Source of the DNA: an uncultured Bacteroidales bacterium
GTDB lineage: Bacteria > Bacteroidota > Bacteroidia > Bacteroidales > Muribaculaceae
Length of the DNA stretch: 51,308 nt
NCBI GenBank assembly: GCA_902792435.1
Contig: CADAZN010000030.1
Span: 1 to 51,308, forward strand
Direction: 5' to 3'
Both the position numbers and the translations under genes were made by a program. This document shows positions 1 through 10,031 of the stretch, piece by piece. Within the stretch, counting starts at the first letter, position 1; each line of letters begins with the position of its first letter. The notes below the pieces were generated by a model, which worked only from the letters and a program-made list of their open reading frames with translations, did no database searches and was not told the origin of the DNA.

Positions 1-2013
1 AAGCAATTTGCGACTGTAGAACTGTGGACGCGAAGTCTCGTCGCCACTGCGCAAGAGGTTGAGCCTTACTCCTTCAACCGCCGTGCCTGTATCGAATTGT
101 ACACGTCCGGCAATCACACCAGCCGCCTGGCTGAAGCCGCTCTCAACAATCGCATTGCTGATAACCCGGCCTGTGCCGTCACAGTCGGGGGAGTAGGCAG
201 CTACGCGATATTCATAGAATCTTCCAGGCTCGGCTGTCTGGTCCACGTAGGTATAGTTAGTTGTCGTTCCCGAAGTGGTGCCGATTGTGAGCCAGTCGCT
301 GGCACCTATGAAACGCCTGTGAACCTCATAGTAAGTTGGGCTGGTGCCCACCTGTTTTGCTGTCCAATTAACATGAACGCTTCCCTGGTAGTTACCCTTA
401 CTGATTGTTACACTAGTCACAATGCTGCCGTCAAGCAAGCTTGACTGAATAGTGTCGCTGGTGAAGTGCAATTTCCCGTCAAGCATATCGGTGTTGACAA
501 AATACCTGTACACCTCGCAGCTTGACTCAGGCTTGTCGTCGGTGAACGATGCTTTTCCTGCATCACGTGGCACAGTAACTTCTCCATATTTTTTCCTTAT
601 TGTTCCATCGGGATCAATGCGGTTCACATAGAATGTTACCGATGTCTCATTCTTTGGCACATTGCCAAAACTCCAGTCTATCTTGATGTTGTCGGTGACA
701 TCCACATCCTGGCTGAGGTGCAATGGTATCACCGGCACGGTGTTGGCCATAACAATGGCTGCATTGATATTGGAGAGTGGCTGAGGGTCGCTGGGAATAT
801 CCAACGGAGCCCACGAATTCTTGAGCTGGAACACCTCGTAGCGATAATACTTGTTGTAGTCCAGTCCATACATTTCTTTGTCGATGAAATAATTATCGGA
901 CGTTGAGCCCACTTTCTCGCGGTTGCCCGTGTAGGAGCCATACTCGTTCATGGGCGTGCGGTAAATCTGGAAATCTCCTTCCTGGGCAACAGCGTTATCC
1001 ACCTCCCATTGCAGGCGCATTTCTCCTTTCACTTGGTTGAACGTTGCTGCCACATCAGGAGGTGTGTTGTTGAAGCTCGTTACCGCCGTTGCTATCCAGG
1101 GAAGCTTCAACGACAACGAAACATTGTTGTAAACGTAGTAAAAACTACCCTTTTTAGTTACTTCAACATCGAAATCTTGATTGGGCACATCAAGTTCTAT
1201 CGATTTTACTTGATGGTTTTCCACTACAAATGACTTGTTGCTTAAACTCGTGCCATCTTTGGTGACAACTTTAGCCCTGTAACTGCTTGTAAAAGACTGG
1301 TCGTCCCAAACACCACCCATGTCTTCGGGCAGCCAAGTGTTGTCGGCAGTCACTTTCACCTTGTTGGGGGCTATCCATTCAACTGTGGCATCCTCACACT
1401 CCTTGAAATCCATTTGTAAATCTTTCCGGTAACGTGAATGGATGGTGAATTTATGGTCCTCATCCCAGGCAAATGTGTGGTCTTGCTTGTAGTAGGTGTC
1501 ATTCTCAATTTGGATGGCGACCACTTCTTCAAGGGCCACCTGAGTGGGGGCGTAACGGAACGACATCCAGGTGCCGTCCATGTTTCCGTCGCCTATCACG
1601 CCGTAGGTGTTGTCGGTCTGGGTGAAATTGCCACCTTTGGGCCACTCACCAATTTTGTGAAGCACCCCATCTTTTGTTATCACATGAAAGCTCTGCTTAC
1701 TGCCATTTCGGCCAAAGCCATTGGGTTGACCGTAGTGATAGCGGAACTTAATATTGATAGTTGGATGTTCAATCGATAGTTTTCCACCGCGTTGACTCTC
1801 AAAGCCACGGAAATTGTTCATACCCGTGTCTTCGTCAATACCGGTGCACCATTGATAACTCTTGCCGCAGCACACTTCGGCAACATAGATGTTACACATG
1901 TAGGTGCCACCGCCAGGGTCGGAGAATTGACCCGAAATGGCATGTGCCGCAAGCGGTGACAACAACATCGTTGTTATCAGTGCTAGTAGGTAAAAAATTC
2001 TTTTTATTTTCAT
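1..2013 (-). CDS. Large secreted fibronectin-III-like protein, 3' end outside window
   Basis: An uninterrupted minus-strand frame of 671 codons runs from an ATG at 2013 to the window edge, so the C-terminus is missing. It begins with a signal peptide (MKIKRIFYLLALITTMLL, then SPLAAHA). Residues about 25-300 are not recognised. From about residue 350 there are repeated beta-sandwich-like stretches with FN3 character (for example YYEVHRRFIGASDW followed by TYVDQTAEPGRFYEYRVAAY). The last visible residues (AGVIAGRVQFDTGTAVEGV) resemble the start of a carboxypeptidase-regulatory-like domain. A TAnnTTTG promoter lies about 90 bases upstream. Such Bacteroidota proteins are usually exported cell-surface proteins, often by type IX secretion, but the C-terminal sorting domain that would show this is not in view. 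Substrate and role are unknown. Confidence 0.85.
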   Translation of the reverse strand, partial: MKIKRIFYLLALITTMLLSPLAAHAISGQFSDPGGGTYMCNIYVAEVCCGKSYQWCTGIDEDTGMNNFRGFESQRGGKLSIEHPTINIKFRYHYGQPNGFGRNGSKQSFHVITKDGVLHKIGEWPKGGNFTQTDNTYGVIGDGNMDGTWMSFRYAPTQVALEEVVAIQIENDTYYKQDHTFAWDEDHKFTIHSRYRKDLQMDFKECEDATVEWIAPNKVKVTADNTWLPEDMGGVWDDQSFTSSYRAKVVTKDGTSLSNKSFVVENHQVKSIELDVPNQDFDVEVTKKGSFYYVYNNVSLSLKLPWIATAVTSFNNTPPDVAATFNQVKGEMRLQWEVDNAVAQEGDFQIYRTPMNEYGSYTGNREKVGSTSDNYFIDKEMYGLDYNKYYRYEVFQLKNSWAPLDIPSDPQPLSNINAAIVMANTVPVIPLHLSQDVDVTDNIKIDWSFGNVPKNETSVTFYVNRIDPDGTIRKKYGEVTVPRDAGKASFTDDKPESSCEVYRYFVNTDMLDGKLHFTSDTIQSSLLDGSIVTSVTISKGNYQGSVHVNWTAKQVGTSPTYYEVHRRFIGASDWLTIGTTSGTTTNYTYVDQTAEPGRFYEYRVAAYSPDCDGTGRVISNAIVESGFSQAAGVIAGRVQFDTGTAVEGVRLNLLRSGDETSRPQFYSRKLL

Positions 2014-2100
2014 ATATTAGATGATTAGTTTGACATCATATTTAATTAATACCACTATATAATTCAATCAATTCAAATTTTCATTTTTGTATATAAGGTG

Positions 2101-2108
2101 CAAATATA
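2101..2108 (-). promoter_or_regulatory. -7 promoter element of the secreted-protein gene
   Basis: Reads TATATTTGC on the minus strand, matching the Bacteroidetes TAnnTTTG element, about 88 bases before the ATG at 2013. The -33 TTTG is less clear (CAAA at 2131-2134, spacing 22). Confidence 0.55.
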
Positions 2109-2365
2109 CAACTAATTTTCAATTATTTCGCAAAAAAATCACCCCAAAAAGAAAAATCAACCACTTTCCCCCCCTTTTTACACAATCCCCCACCCCACAA
2201 CAACACAACAACACAACAAATAAACACATATAATATAATATTCTAGTTTTTACCCCTTGCCTTCTTATTCTAATTTGATTAATATTTATTCTGACACAGG
2301 ATTATTGAAACGCCCTTTTTGTTAATTATTGAGAATATAGTCCTACTAAAATTATGGCATGAAAA

Positions 2366-2402
2366 AAGAAAGGGAGTCACGTTGATGTGACTCCCCTTTT
2401 TG
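2366..2402 (-). terminator. eno terminator
   Basis: Perfect 9-bp stem (2372-2380 with 2387-2395), 6-base loop, and a T-rich run on the minus strand. It starts 18 bases after the eno stop codon. The other strand also has a T run, so it could work both ways. Confidence 0.85.
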
Positions 2403-2419
2403 GTGGGTGTTGGGCTCGG

Positions 2420-3748
<1,329 letters not shown>

Positions 3749-3774
3749 TTATGTTATTTTGTTTGAATCGATTG

Positions 3775-3805
3775 CAAAATTAGTGAATTAGTTGGAAACA
3801 TCAAA
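3775..3805 (-). promoter_or_regulatory. eno: eno promoter
   Basis: Minus strand reads TTTG (3802-3805), 19 bases, then TAATTTTGC (-7 element 3775-3782). Both elements and the spacing fit the Bacteroidetes sigma-ABfr consensus. Transcription would begin near 3768, so the start codon must lie below that point, which limits the possible eno starts. Confidence 0.75.
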
Positions 3806-4056
3806 ATCAAAGATGATTGTGTGTCAAAAAAAACTTGTGACAACGATTGACTAACTAGCCAAACTAGCAGTGCTTGTCACTATTATTTACTATCTATTTC
3901 GCTATTTGATTCATTCAAGGAATCACATCACAAGACTTGCAAAACAACCGTATTTGATAGGTGCTTTAAGATGCGTAACACTCTTATTCACACATAATGA
4001 AAGTTGCTAATTGTGTATTTTTTCACTGATAATAGGCGTTATTTAATTTTTTTCTT

Positions 4057-4064
4057 TATCTTTG
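4057..4064 (+). promoter_or_regulatory. -7 promoter element of the MscS gene
   Basis: TATCTTTGC, an excellent TAnnTTTG match, 104 bases upstream of the chosen ATG. No clear TTTG at -33. Confidence 0.65.
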
Positions 4065-4168
4065 CACGCTTTAATAATAATATCTTCTAAATATAAACGT
4101 GAGTTGTTAGTAAGCCTTTATTGGCATTATCTCACAAAAAAAGATTTGTAGCATTGAGTATTGTGACA

Positions 4169-7003
4169 ATGAGAAAAAACAATCATTATCTTAAAATACT
4201 TCTTGTATTGACATTTGCAATAATTGGGGTCATCCAGGGAGACGCTGTTTTCAAAGAGCGTGACTTTGGTAAGACTATTGACGTGCTGTGTGCTGAGCTA
4301 GAGCTCAAATACAAGGAGCAAAAGGAGATAATGAACAGCTACAACAAACGAGCTGAGCAACAACACCAGATGCTCGTTGCCACAATGCAGCAAATCGACC
4401 AGCTTTCGCTCATTCTCTACTCTCAGAGCAGTGAGTTCACATTCGATATGGCCTATGCCTGCCAGCAGGCAACCGACCTCTATCACAACAGCACAATCGC
4501 TCACGTGCCTTTTGACAAGATTATGGCACGCTTCGATTCCGAGATAGAGCGTTATGACAGCCTCATCTATGTGCTCAAGCACATCTCACCAGCTATCAGC
4601 GATGAAGATATCGAGCAGTTAAAGCTACCTAGCTCGACTCCCAACAAGAAATCCAAGAATGCAAAGTCCAATCCTCAGCCCGTTGAGGCCAACAAAGACG
4701 ACTCGTTGACATCAATCGAGGAGATGGCCGACAGCATCATGCTCAATCGACAGGCCACTCACAAGGTCAACGAGATCATCGATGGTGCAGGAGGCGATAA
4801 AGCCAAGATGGCATTACCCAACGACAAGGACAGGCAAGCGCTCTATGTCCTCAACGACAAGGAGAAGGAGATTAGAGAGCTGTGTATCATCTATGCTAAG
4901 GCTTTGCGCAACAACCTCGTGCGCATCAAGAACAAGATGAGCGTTGACAAGGAATACTATGACGAGGTAAAAAACAAGCTCAAGTCCCTCAACAACTATG
5001 CGCTCAAGAAGTATGAGGAGTTGCAGAACAGCATTTTCCGCAATGGCGGCAACAACTACTTCAGCGTATTGGCGTCGTTAGGACACTCGTCATCCCGCAT
5101 TCACGAAGACATGAAGGATAAATACAGCGAGCTCCACAGGTCAACCGATCGACATCGCGTTAAGAGCCAGTGGCGCGGCCCCATTATCTACATGACGTCG
5201 GTGTTTATCCTTTTCTACATTTTCATCGCCTTCCTATTGAGCTTTGTGATATTGAGATGGTGCCTGCCCAAGCGATGGCGCAACAATCCCACCTATCGAA
5301 GCAAGCGAAGGGTTATTGCCTTGGCATGCGGCGTGTTCCTGTTCACAGTGTTCATCACTATCGCCAAGTCGATTGTTCAGCACAATTTCATCTCGATGGC
5401 GGTGGGCATTGCCCTCAACTACTCATGGCTGCTGCTAGTTATTCTTGTGTCGCTACTCATCAGGCTCAACGGTCAGCAGATAAAGACTGGTGTAATGTCC
5501 TATACACCTTTCATGCTCATGGCGTTTGTGGTGATTGTGTTCCGCATCATTTTCATTCCTAACAACCTGGTCAACCTCATATTCCCAGCCTTGCTATTTC
5601 TTTTCACAATTTGGCAATTCTTTGTTATCAAAAAGCGCAAGGTGAAGCTACCAATTAGCGACGTGCTATTCTCATTCATTTCGCTCATGGCAATGGTTGT
5701 GGGATGTGTTCTAGCATGGATTGGCTACACATTGCTGTCGGTTCAAATCATGGTGTGGTGGTCGTTCCAGCTCGCCTGCATCCAAACCATCATCTGCATC
5801 TATGACTTGGCACGCATGTATGAGGAGAAATATCTAGTTGGTCACATCAAGAAAGATTCGTTGCTACAGGAACGTAACAAGGGTCGCAACAAGAAAAAAC
5901 AGCAGTCGGCCGAGAAAATCAAGACCAAACTGTTGGAGCAGGCCAAGAAAGGCGATTACATCAGCAACACTTGGTTCTTTGACTTGATTGTCAAGTTAGT
6001 GGTGCCTGTGCTTGCTGTGCTCTCGGTGCTGATGAGCATTAGTTTCGCTGCCAACATGTTTGACATGAACGAGCTCCTGAAGAAAGCCTTCTTCCACAAT
6101 TTCATCGACCAGGAAGGCCTGCTTCAAGTGTCGCTCTACAAGATTGTGCTCGTGAGTGCGCTGTTCTTCGTCTTCTACTATCTCAACTACCTGATTCACT
6201 CAATCTACAGGAGATACAAGCTCAAGCAATATGCCAAGACCAACGCTTCGAGAAGGCCCAACATCACGCTGGCCAACAACATCATCACTATACTGGTGTG
6301 GGGAAGCTTCTTTATCTTTGCGTTGTTCCTCTTCAAGGTTCCCAAGAGCGGCATCTCGCTCATTTCGGCGGGCCTTGCCACCGGTTTGGGATTTGCCATG
6401 AAGGATATTCTCGAGAACTTCATCTATGGTCTCTCGCTCATGTCGGGACGCGTGAGAGTGGGCGACTGGATTGAGTGTGAGGGAATTTTTGGAAAGATTG
6501 AGAGCATTGGCTATCAGAGCACACAAATTGTGACTCTCGACGGCAGCATCATCGCATTCCTCAACACTCAGCTCTTTAACAAGAACTTCAAGAACATGAC
6601 CAAGAACCACAACTACGAGTATGTGAAGCTACCTGTGGGCGTGGCCTATGGTGTGGATGTTGACAGGGTGAGAAACCTCCTGGTTCAAGAGCTTAGCAAG
6701 TTGTCCGACCTAACCACAGCCACCGGCAGGCCTGTTATCCAGAAGAAACAAGGCTTCAATGTGTTCTTCAACAACTTTGGCGACAACTCGGTTGACTTGT
6801 TGGTTGCCTTCTGGGTGCTTGTTGAGGAAAGAATAAGTTTTGTTTACAAGGTTAAGGAGGTTATCTACAACACCTTGCAGCAAAACAACATTGAGATACC
6901 TTTCCCACAGCGCGATGTTTACATCCGCAAGATTTCAACACCCACAAGAGGACAAGAGGACAAGAGAACGAGAGGACAAGAGGACAAGAAAACAAGAAAA
7001 TAA
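4169..7003 (+). CDS. Large MscS-family mechanosensitive channel
   Basis: 944 residues from the ATG at 4169, which begins a signal peptide (MRKNNHYLKILLVLTFAIIG). An upstream TTG at 4121 is open in frame but less likely. Residues about 25-330 are charged and helical, probably periplasmic coiled coil. Several membrane helices follow from about 340 to 720. The pore helix and beta domain come next (LISAGLATGLGFAMKDILEN, near residue 730; then SGRVRVGDWIECEGIFGKIE). The architecture resembles MscK/MscM-type channels, which release solutes on hypo-osmotic shock from the inner membrane. The last 19 residues (TRGQEDKRTRGQEDKKTRK) are encoded by a short-tandem-repeat array that has become coding sequence, which is odd. 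The glycosyltransferase gene follows 49 bases later and may be cotranscribed. Confidence 0.93.
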   Translation: MRKNNHYLKILLVLTFAIIGVIQGDAVFKERDFGKTIDVLCAELELKYKEQKEIMNSYNKRAEQQHQMLVATMQQIDQLSLILYSQSSEFTFDMAYACQQATDLYHNSTIAHVPFDKIMARFDSEIERYDSLIYVLKHISPAISDEDIEQLKLPSSTPNKKSKNAKSNPQPVEANKDDSLTSIEEMADSIMLNRQATHKVNEIIDGAGGDKAKMALPNDKDRQALYVLNDKEKEIRELCIIYAKALRNNLVRIKNKMSVDKEYYDEVKNKLKSLNNYALKKYEELQNSIFRNGGNNYFSVLASLGHSSSRIHEDMKDKYSELHRSTDRHRVKSQWRGPIIYMTSVFILFYIFIAFLLSFVILRWCLPKRWRNNPTYRSKRRVIALACGVFLFTVFITIAKSIVQHNFISMAVGIALNYSWLLLVILVSLLIRLNGQQIKTGVMSYTPFMLMAFVVIVFRIIFIPNNLVNLIFPALLFLFTIWQFFVIKKRKVKLPISDVLFSFISLMAMVVGCVLAWIGYTLLSVQIMVWWSFQLACIQTIICIYDLARMYEEKYLVGHIKKDSLLQERNKGRNKKKQQSAEKIKTKLLEQAKKGDYISNTWFFDLIVKLVVPVLAVLSVLMSISFAANMFDMNELLKKAFFHNFIDQEGLLQVSLYKIVLVSALFFVFYYLNYLIHSIYRRYKLKQYAKTNASRRPNITLANNIITILVWGSFFIFALFLFKVPKSGISLISAGLATGLGFAMKDILENFIYGLSLMSGRVRVGDWIECEGIFGKIESIGYQSTQIVTLDGSIIAFLNTQLFNKNFKNMTKNHNYEYVKLPVGVAYGVDVDRVRNLLVQELSKLSDLTTATGRPVIQKKQGFNVFFNNFGDNSVDLLVAFWVLVEERISFVYKVKEVIYNTLQQNNIEIPFPQRDVYIRKISTPTRGQEDKRTRGQEDKKTRK
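6944..7001 (+). repeat. AGAGGACAAG-type tandem repeat inside the mscS 3' end
   Basis: Degenerate copies of AGAGGACAAG / AGAGAACGAG encode the channel's last residues up to the stop codon. The same family occurs in the non-coding repeat at 8911-8948. Confidence 0.8.
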
Positions 7004-7052
7004 TCACAACACTCTATAACACACATAGATTTTAAAACAAAAAAGAAAAATT

Positions 7053-8189
7053 ATGACAGTAGGATATGATGGAATAAGAACTGTGGATGGAGACTCACCA
7101 CTCAGCTACTATGACCGACTGGTGATAGCATCTTTAGGAATGGAATATCCTCGCGACACTTTTATGGTTTATTCCCCTTATAGTACCGACGACCGCGGCA
7201 TGTCGTGGCTGTTGTCGATTGCCAACGTTCACAACAAAACACCCTATAAAGCTATCAACAAATGGGCTTGGCGCAATTGCCGTGGCATCTACACCGATTT
7301 TCACCGTCATGGCGTGAAGGTGTATCACGGAATGGACGCCATTTTGCCCACCGGCAAGGGCAAGGACCATGTGACGATGGTAAACACCGTGCGCGACCTC
7401 ACCTTCAAGCGTTTTATGGACGATTACTCATGGCTCGAGCGCATCAACCGCAACTCACGCATCAAGAAAGCTTGTCGCCGTGCCGACCGCGTGATAGCCA
7501 CTAGCGAGTTTATCAAGCAGCAAATCGTTGATCGCTACAAAATAAGTCCCGACAAGATTGACGTTATCTACACTGCCTACCGCGACGAATATGTGGAGCG
7601 CCGCAACGATGAAGTGATGCTCACCAACGTCAGGGCCAAGTATCACATGCCTTCACGATTTGTGCTCGCCATCACCGACTTCAGCTCTCTAGGCAACATG
7701 GAGACGCTCTACCGCGCTTTTGCCAAGCTTGATGACAAGAAGATTGACTTGGTGCTCATAGGGGCTAAAAACGACTATTATCGCTCAATGAAGAAGCTCG
7801 CAGCAAGCCTTAACATCGATGAGAGAATCGTGCGCGTGGCTTCAATCAACAAGCACAACTTTAATGCGCTTTACATGCTCTCGCAAGCGTTTGTCGATCC
7901 ATCGCTCAACGATGGCATGGGACAGACGATTATCGAGTCGATGATTTCGGGAACTCCCGTTATCGCCAGCGACAGCGGATGCCACCGCGAGGTGGGCGCC
8001 GACGCTGCTCTCTACTTCAAGCCCGACGATTGCAACGAGCTTGCCGAGCAGCTTAACACCGTGCTCACCAACGAGAACAAGCGCCAACACATGATTGAGG
8101 CTGGACTGACACACGCCGAACAGTTCACCCAGCAGGCAATGGCACAGAAGACGATGCTAACCTACAACAAAGCACGAGGACGCGAGTAG
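7053..8189 (+). CDS. Glycosyltransferase, GT4-like (GT-B fold)
   Basis: 378 residues, cytosolic or peripheral at the membrane; it would transfer a sugar from a nucleotide-sugar donor to a glycan or lipid acceptor. The N-terminal half carries MTVGYDGIRTVDG and TVRDLTFKRF. The C-terminal nucleotide-binding domain carries FVLAITDFSSLGNMETL, then DPSLNDGMGQTIIESMISG and GTPVIASDSGCHREVGA. The usual E-x7-E donor-site motif is present as D-x7-E (DGMGQTIIE), so the first glutamate is aspartate. The start ATG at 7053 follows an A-rich leader. It is followed by a strong terminator at 8238-8276. Donor and acceptor cannot be inferred, and there is no polysaccharide gene cluster around it. Confidence 0.88.
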   Translation: MTVGYDGIRTVDGDSPLSYYDRLVIASLGMEYPRDTFMVYSPYSTDDRGMSWLLSIANVHNKTPYKAINKWAWRNCRGIYTDFHRHGVKVYHGMDAILPTGKGKDHVTMVNTVRDLTFKRFMDDYSWLERINRNSRIKKACRRADRVIATSEFIKQQIVDRYKISPDKIDVIYTAYRDEYVERRNDEVMLTNVRAKYHMPSRFVLAITDFSSLGNMETLYRAFAKLDDKKIDLVLIGAKNDYYRSMKKLAASLNIDERIVRVASINKHNFNALYMLSQAFVDPSLNDGMGQTIIESMISGTPVIASDSGCHREVGADAALYFKPDDCNELAEQLNTVLTNENKRQHMIEAGLTHAEQFTQQAMAQKTMLTYNKARGRE

Positions 8190-8237
8190 ATTAACGCTTA
8201 ATGACTAGAGGTTTGTCCTCATTCTAGGAATAAAGGT

Positions 8238-8276
8238 AAATCCCACATTTCTCTTATATTGAGAGATGTGGGATTT
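8238..8276. terminator. Bidirectional terminator between glycosyltransferase and rdgB
   Basis: 16-bp stem (8238-8253 with 8261-8276) with one G-T-type mismatch and a 7-base loop, between convergent genes. The stem ends in A/T runs, but poly-T tails are short. Confidence 0.7.
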
Positions 8277-8300
8277 ATGCCATCCTTGCATTCTTGTGGC

Positions 8301-8885
8301 TTAGTTATTCGCCAGGAACTCGGTGAGCCGTGCCACGGCGCGCCCCCGGTGGCTGATGCGGTTCTTTTGCTCGGCCGTCATCTCGCCAAAGGCGCAGTGT
8401 GCCTCATCGGGCTTGAAGATGGGGTCGTAACCGAATCCACCTGAACCATGGCGCTCGGTGAGAATGTGACCCTCAACCTTGCCTTCAAAGGTGTGGGTCT
8501 CACCATCCATAATAAGCACTATTGCGGTGCGGAACCGCGCCGTGCGCTGCTCCATGGGCACCCCATCGAGCAGTCGCAGAACCTTGTTCATGTTTCGCTC
8601 ACTATCGTGAGCCACTCCTCCATAACGCGCCGAGTGTACACCAGGCTCGCCACCGAGCGCATCAATCTCCAGCCCGGTATCGTCGCTAAAGCAGTCATAG
8701 CCATAGTGCTCCTTCACCCATTGCGCCTTAATCATAGCATTTCCCTCGAGAGTGGAAGCCGTCTCGGGGATATCGTCATGACAGCCAATATCGGCAAGGC
8801 TCAACACATTGTACTTGCCAGCCATTATCTGGCGCAATTCACTGAGTTTGTGCTCGTTGTTGGTAGCGAAAACAATATCTTTCAT
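8301..8885 (-). CDS. rdgB: XTP/dITP diphosphatase (HAM1/RdgB)
   Basis: 194 residues, the normal family length. It hydrolyses non-canonical purine nucleoside triphosphates (XTP, dITP, ITP) to monophosphate and pyrophosphate, cleaning the nucleotide pool. Visible signatures are FATNNEHKLSEL at the N-terminus, the SDDTGLEIDAL metal and base-binding segment, GGEPGVHSARYGG, FGYDPIF, and the C-terminal KNRISHRGRA. The start ATG (8885) is unambiguous. It is the last of a run of minus-strand genes; the repeat array at 8911-9006 separates it from the upstream dehydrogenase, so cotranscription is possible but not shown. Confidence 0.96.
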   Translation of the reverse strand: MKDIVFATNNEHKLSELRQIMAGKYNVLSLADIGCHDDIPETASTLEGNAMIKAQWVKEHYGYDCFSDDTGLEIDALGGEPGVHSARYGGVAHDSERNMNKVLRLLDGVPMEQRTARFRTAIVLIMDGETHTFEGKVEGHILTERHGSGGFGYDPIFKPDEAHCAFGEMTAEQKNRISHRGRAVARLTEFLANN

Positions 8886-8910
8886 ATATTAATTTTTTAG
8901 AAGACTAGAA

Positions 8911-9006
8911 AACAAGAGGACGAGAAAACGAGAGGACGAGAGGACGACTTGTTACTTATTACTTATTACTTATTACTTGTTACTTCTTACTTCTTACTTG
9001 TTATTT
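8911..9006. repeat. Compound tandem repeat between the SDR gene and rdgB
   Basis: Two blocks: AGAGGACGAG-type copies (about 8911-8948), then ACTTATT/ACTTGTT/ACTTCTT 7-mers (about 8947-9006). The second block includes the stop codon of the dehydrogenase gene (9001-9003). Confidence 0.85.
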
Positions 9007-9726
9007 CACTTTCAGGTTGCGCCACAGGCATCGCGGTATGCGACGCCACAAGGCTGTGACAATGCGCCATCGCCAGTCGATTACCCACACGTGTCGGCGA
9101 TGCTCGATGGCCCTCACCATTTCCTCAGCCACTTTCTTGGGCTTGAGGAGCATGGGGTATTTGGGATCGTCGCCAAGTAATGCAGTGGCGACGAAGCCTG
9201 GACGCAGGTCGGTGAACGAGATGTTCAGCCCACGCATCCTTGCTTGCTGCTCAAGCGATTGAATGTAAGTGTTTTGGAAAGCCTTGGTGGCCGAGTAAGA
9301 AGGTGCTGCCCCCAACCCCTTGGTTCCGGCAATACTGCTGATGGCAGCTATGTGGCCGCCACCATGATTTGCCATGTAGCGATAGGCAGCCCCTATCATG
9401 CGTGTGAAGCCCATGCCGTTGGTCGCCACAGTGTTGAGCTCGATGCCAGGCTCAAGTTCCATGTTCTGGCTTCCCACTCCCGAGGCATAGAAAAACAGGT
9501 CGATGCCTCCTATCTTTTCTATCAGCTCTTCAAGTGCTTGTGGTGCATCGTCGCTTGTGACGTCGATGGCCTGTAGCTCTACCCTATCGGGAGCAAGAAC
9601 TTTGATTTCTTCAAGTCTCTCGATGCGTCGGGCTGCGATGCCTAGCCGCCAAGCGTCGTCAATCAGCAACTTGGCCACTTCCTTGCCTAGTCCCGACGAA
9701 GCTCCTATTACAATAGCTTTTTTCAT
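9001..9726 (-). CDS. Short-chain dehydrogenase/reductase (SDR)
   Basis: 241 residues, a classical SDR. The Rossmann fold begins at residue 4 with the glycine motif GASSGLGK. The catalytic set is visible as ISSIAGTKG (Ser) and YSATK (Tyr and Lys). It should catalyse NAD(P)-dependent oxidation or reduction of a hydroxyl or carbonyl; the substrate is unknown. The C-terminus (VIDWRWRIVTALWRRIP and on) is basic and tryptophan-rich and may contact the membrane. It begins 15 bases after the small Bro-N gene, which begins 20 bases after the acyltransferase, suggesting a three-gene operon. Its stop codon lies inside a tandem repeat. Confidence 0.9.
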   Translation of the reverse strand: MKKAIVIGASSGLGKEVAKLLIDDAWRLGIAARRIERLEEIKVLAPDRVELQAIDVTSDDAPQALEELIEKIGGIDLFFYASGVGSQNMELEPGIELNTVATNGMGFTRMIGAAYRYMANHGGGHIAAISSIAGTKGLGAAPSYSATKAFQNTYIQSLEQQARMRGLNISFTDLRPGFVATALLGDDPKYPMLLKPKKVAEEMVRAIEHRRHVWVIDWRWRIVTALWRRIPRCLWRNLKVK

Positions 9727-9741
9727 TGTTGTGGGTAATTA

Positions 9742-10011
9742 TCAAGATTCTGTTTCAGTTGCATCTGCGACTCGTTGTTTGCCATCAGGTGCCATAAATT
9801 TGAACTCGTGAGTGACACTCACGAGTTGAATTCCTGCTGTAGCAAGCTTTTTTTTCAACCACCGCCAATAGTTACCTGCCTTAACATAATCGGGCTCATC
9901 GTTGATGGCACGAACTATGTCGGTTGCCGAGAACCACCATTTGCTATGGTCATCGTCCCAAACAGCACGAACCTTGTAGTCGTTGTAGAATCTTATTGAT
10001 TTCTTGGCCAT
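9742..10011 (-). CDS. Small Bro-N-like domain protein
   Basis: 89 residues from the ATG at 10011. An upstream in-frame start at 10152 would run into the acyltransferase gene and is not favoured. The sequence IRFYNDYKVRAVWDDD, KWWFSATDIVRAI and NYWRWLKKKL matches the N-terminal part of BRO/DinD-like proteins, a domain found in phage and accessory proteins and thought to bind DNA. Full-length relatives are far longer, so this is a stand-alone or truncated version. It sits with tight spacing between an acyltransferase and an SDR gene, an odd setting. Function unknown; the domain call is from pattern recognition. Confidence 0.7.
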   Translation of the reverse strand: MAKKSIRFYNDYKVRAVWDDDHSKWWFSATDIVRAINDEPDYVKAGNYWRWLKKKLATAGIQLVSVTHEFKFMAPDGKQRVADATETES

Positions 10012-10031
10012 TATATAATTTGCAAAATATT

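Larger units (their letters stand above)
2014..2419. other. A/T-rich intergenic region
   Basis: Holds the promoter of the secreted-protein gene (about 2101-2108, minus) and the eno terminator (2366-2402). The stretch between, 2140-2340, is A/T- and C-rich with runs such as CCCCCCC and ACAACACAACA. No coding frame or RNA gene is supported in it. Confidence 0.6.

Noticed and set aside
3837-3880. Inverted repeat suspected to be a tRNA or small RNA
   Set aside because: Only a 7-bp stem, with no tRNA arms, anticodon loop or T-loop sequence.
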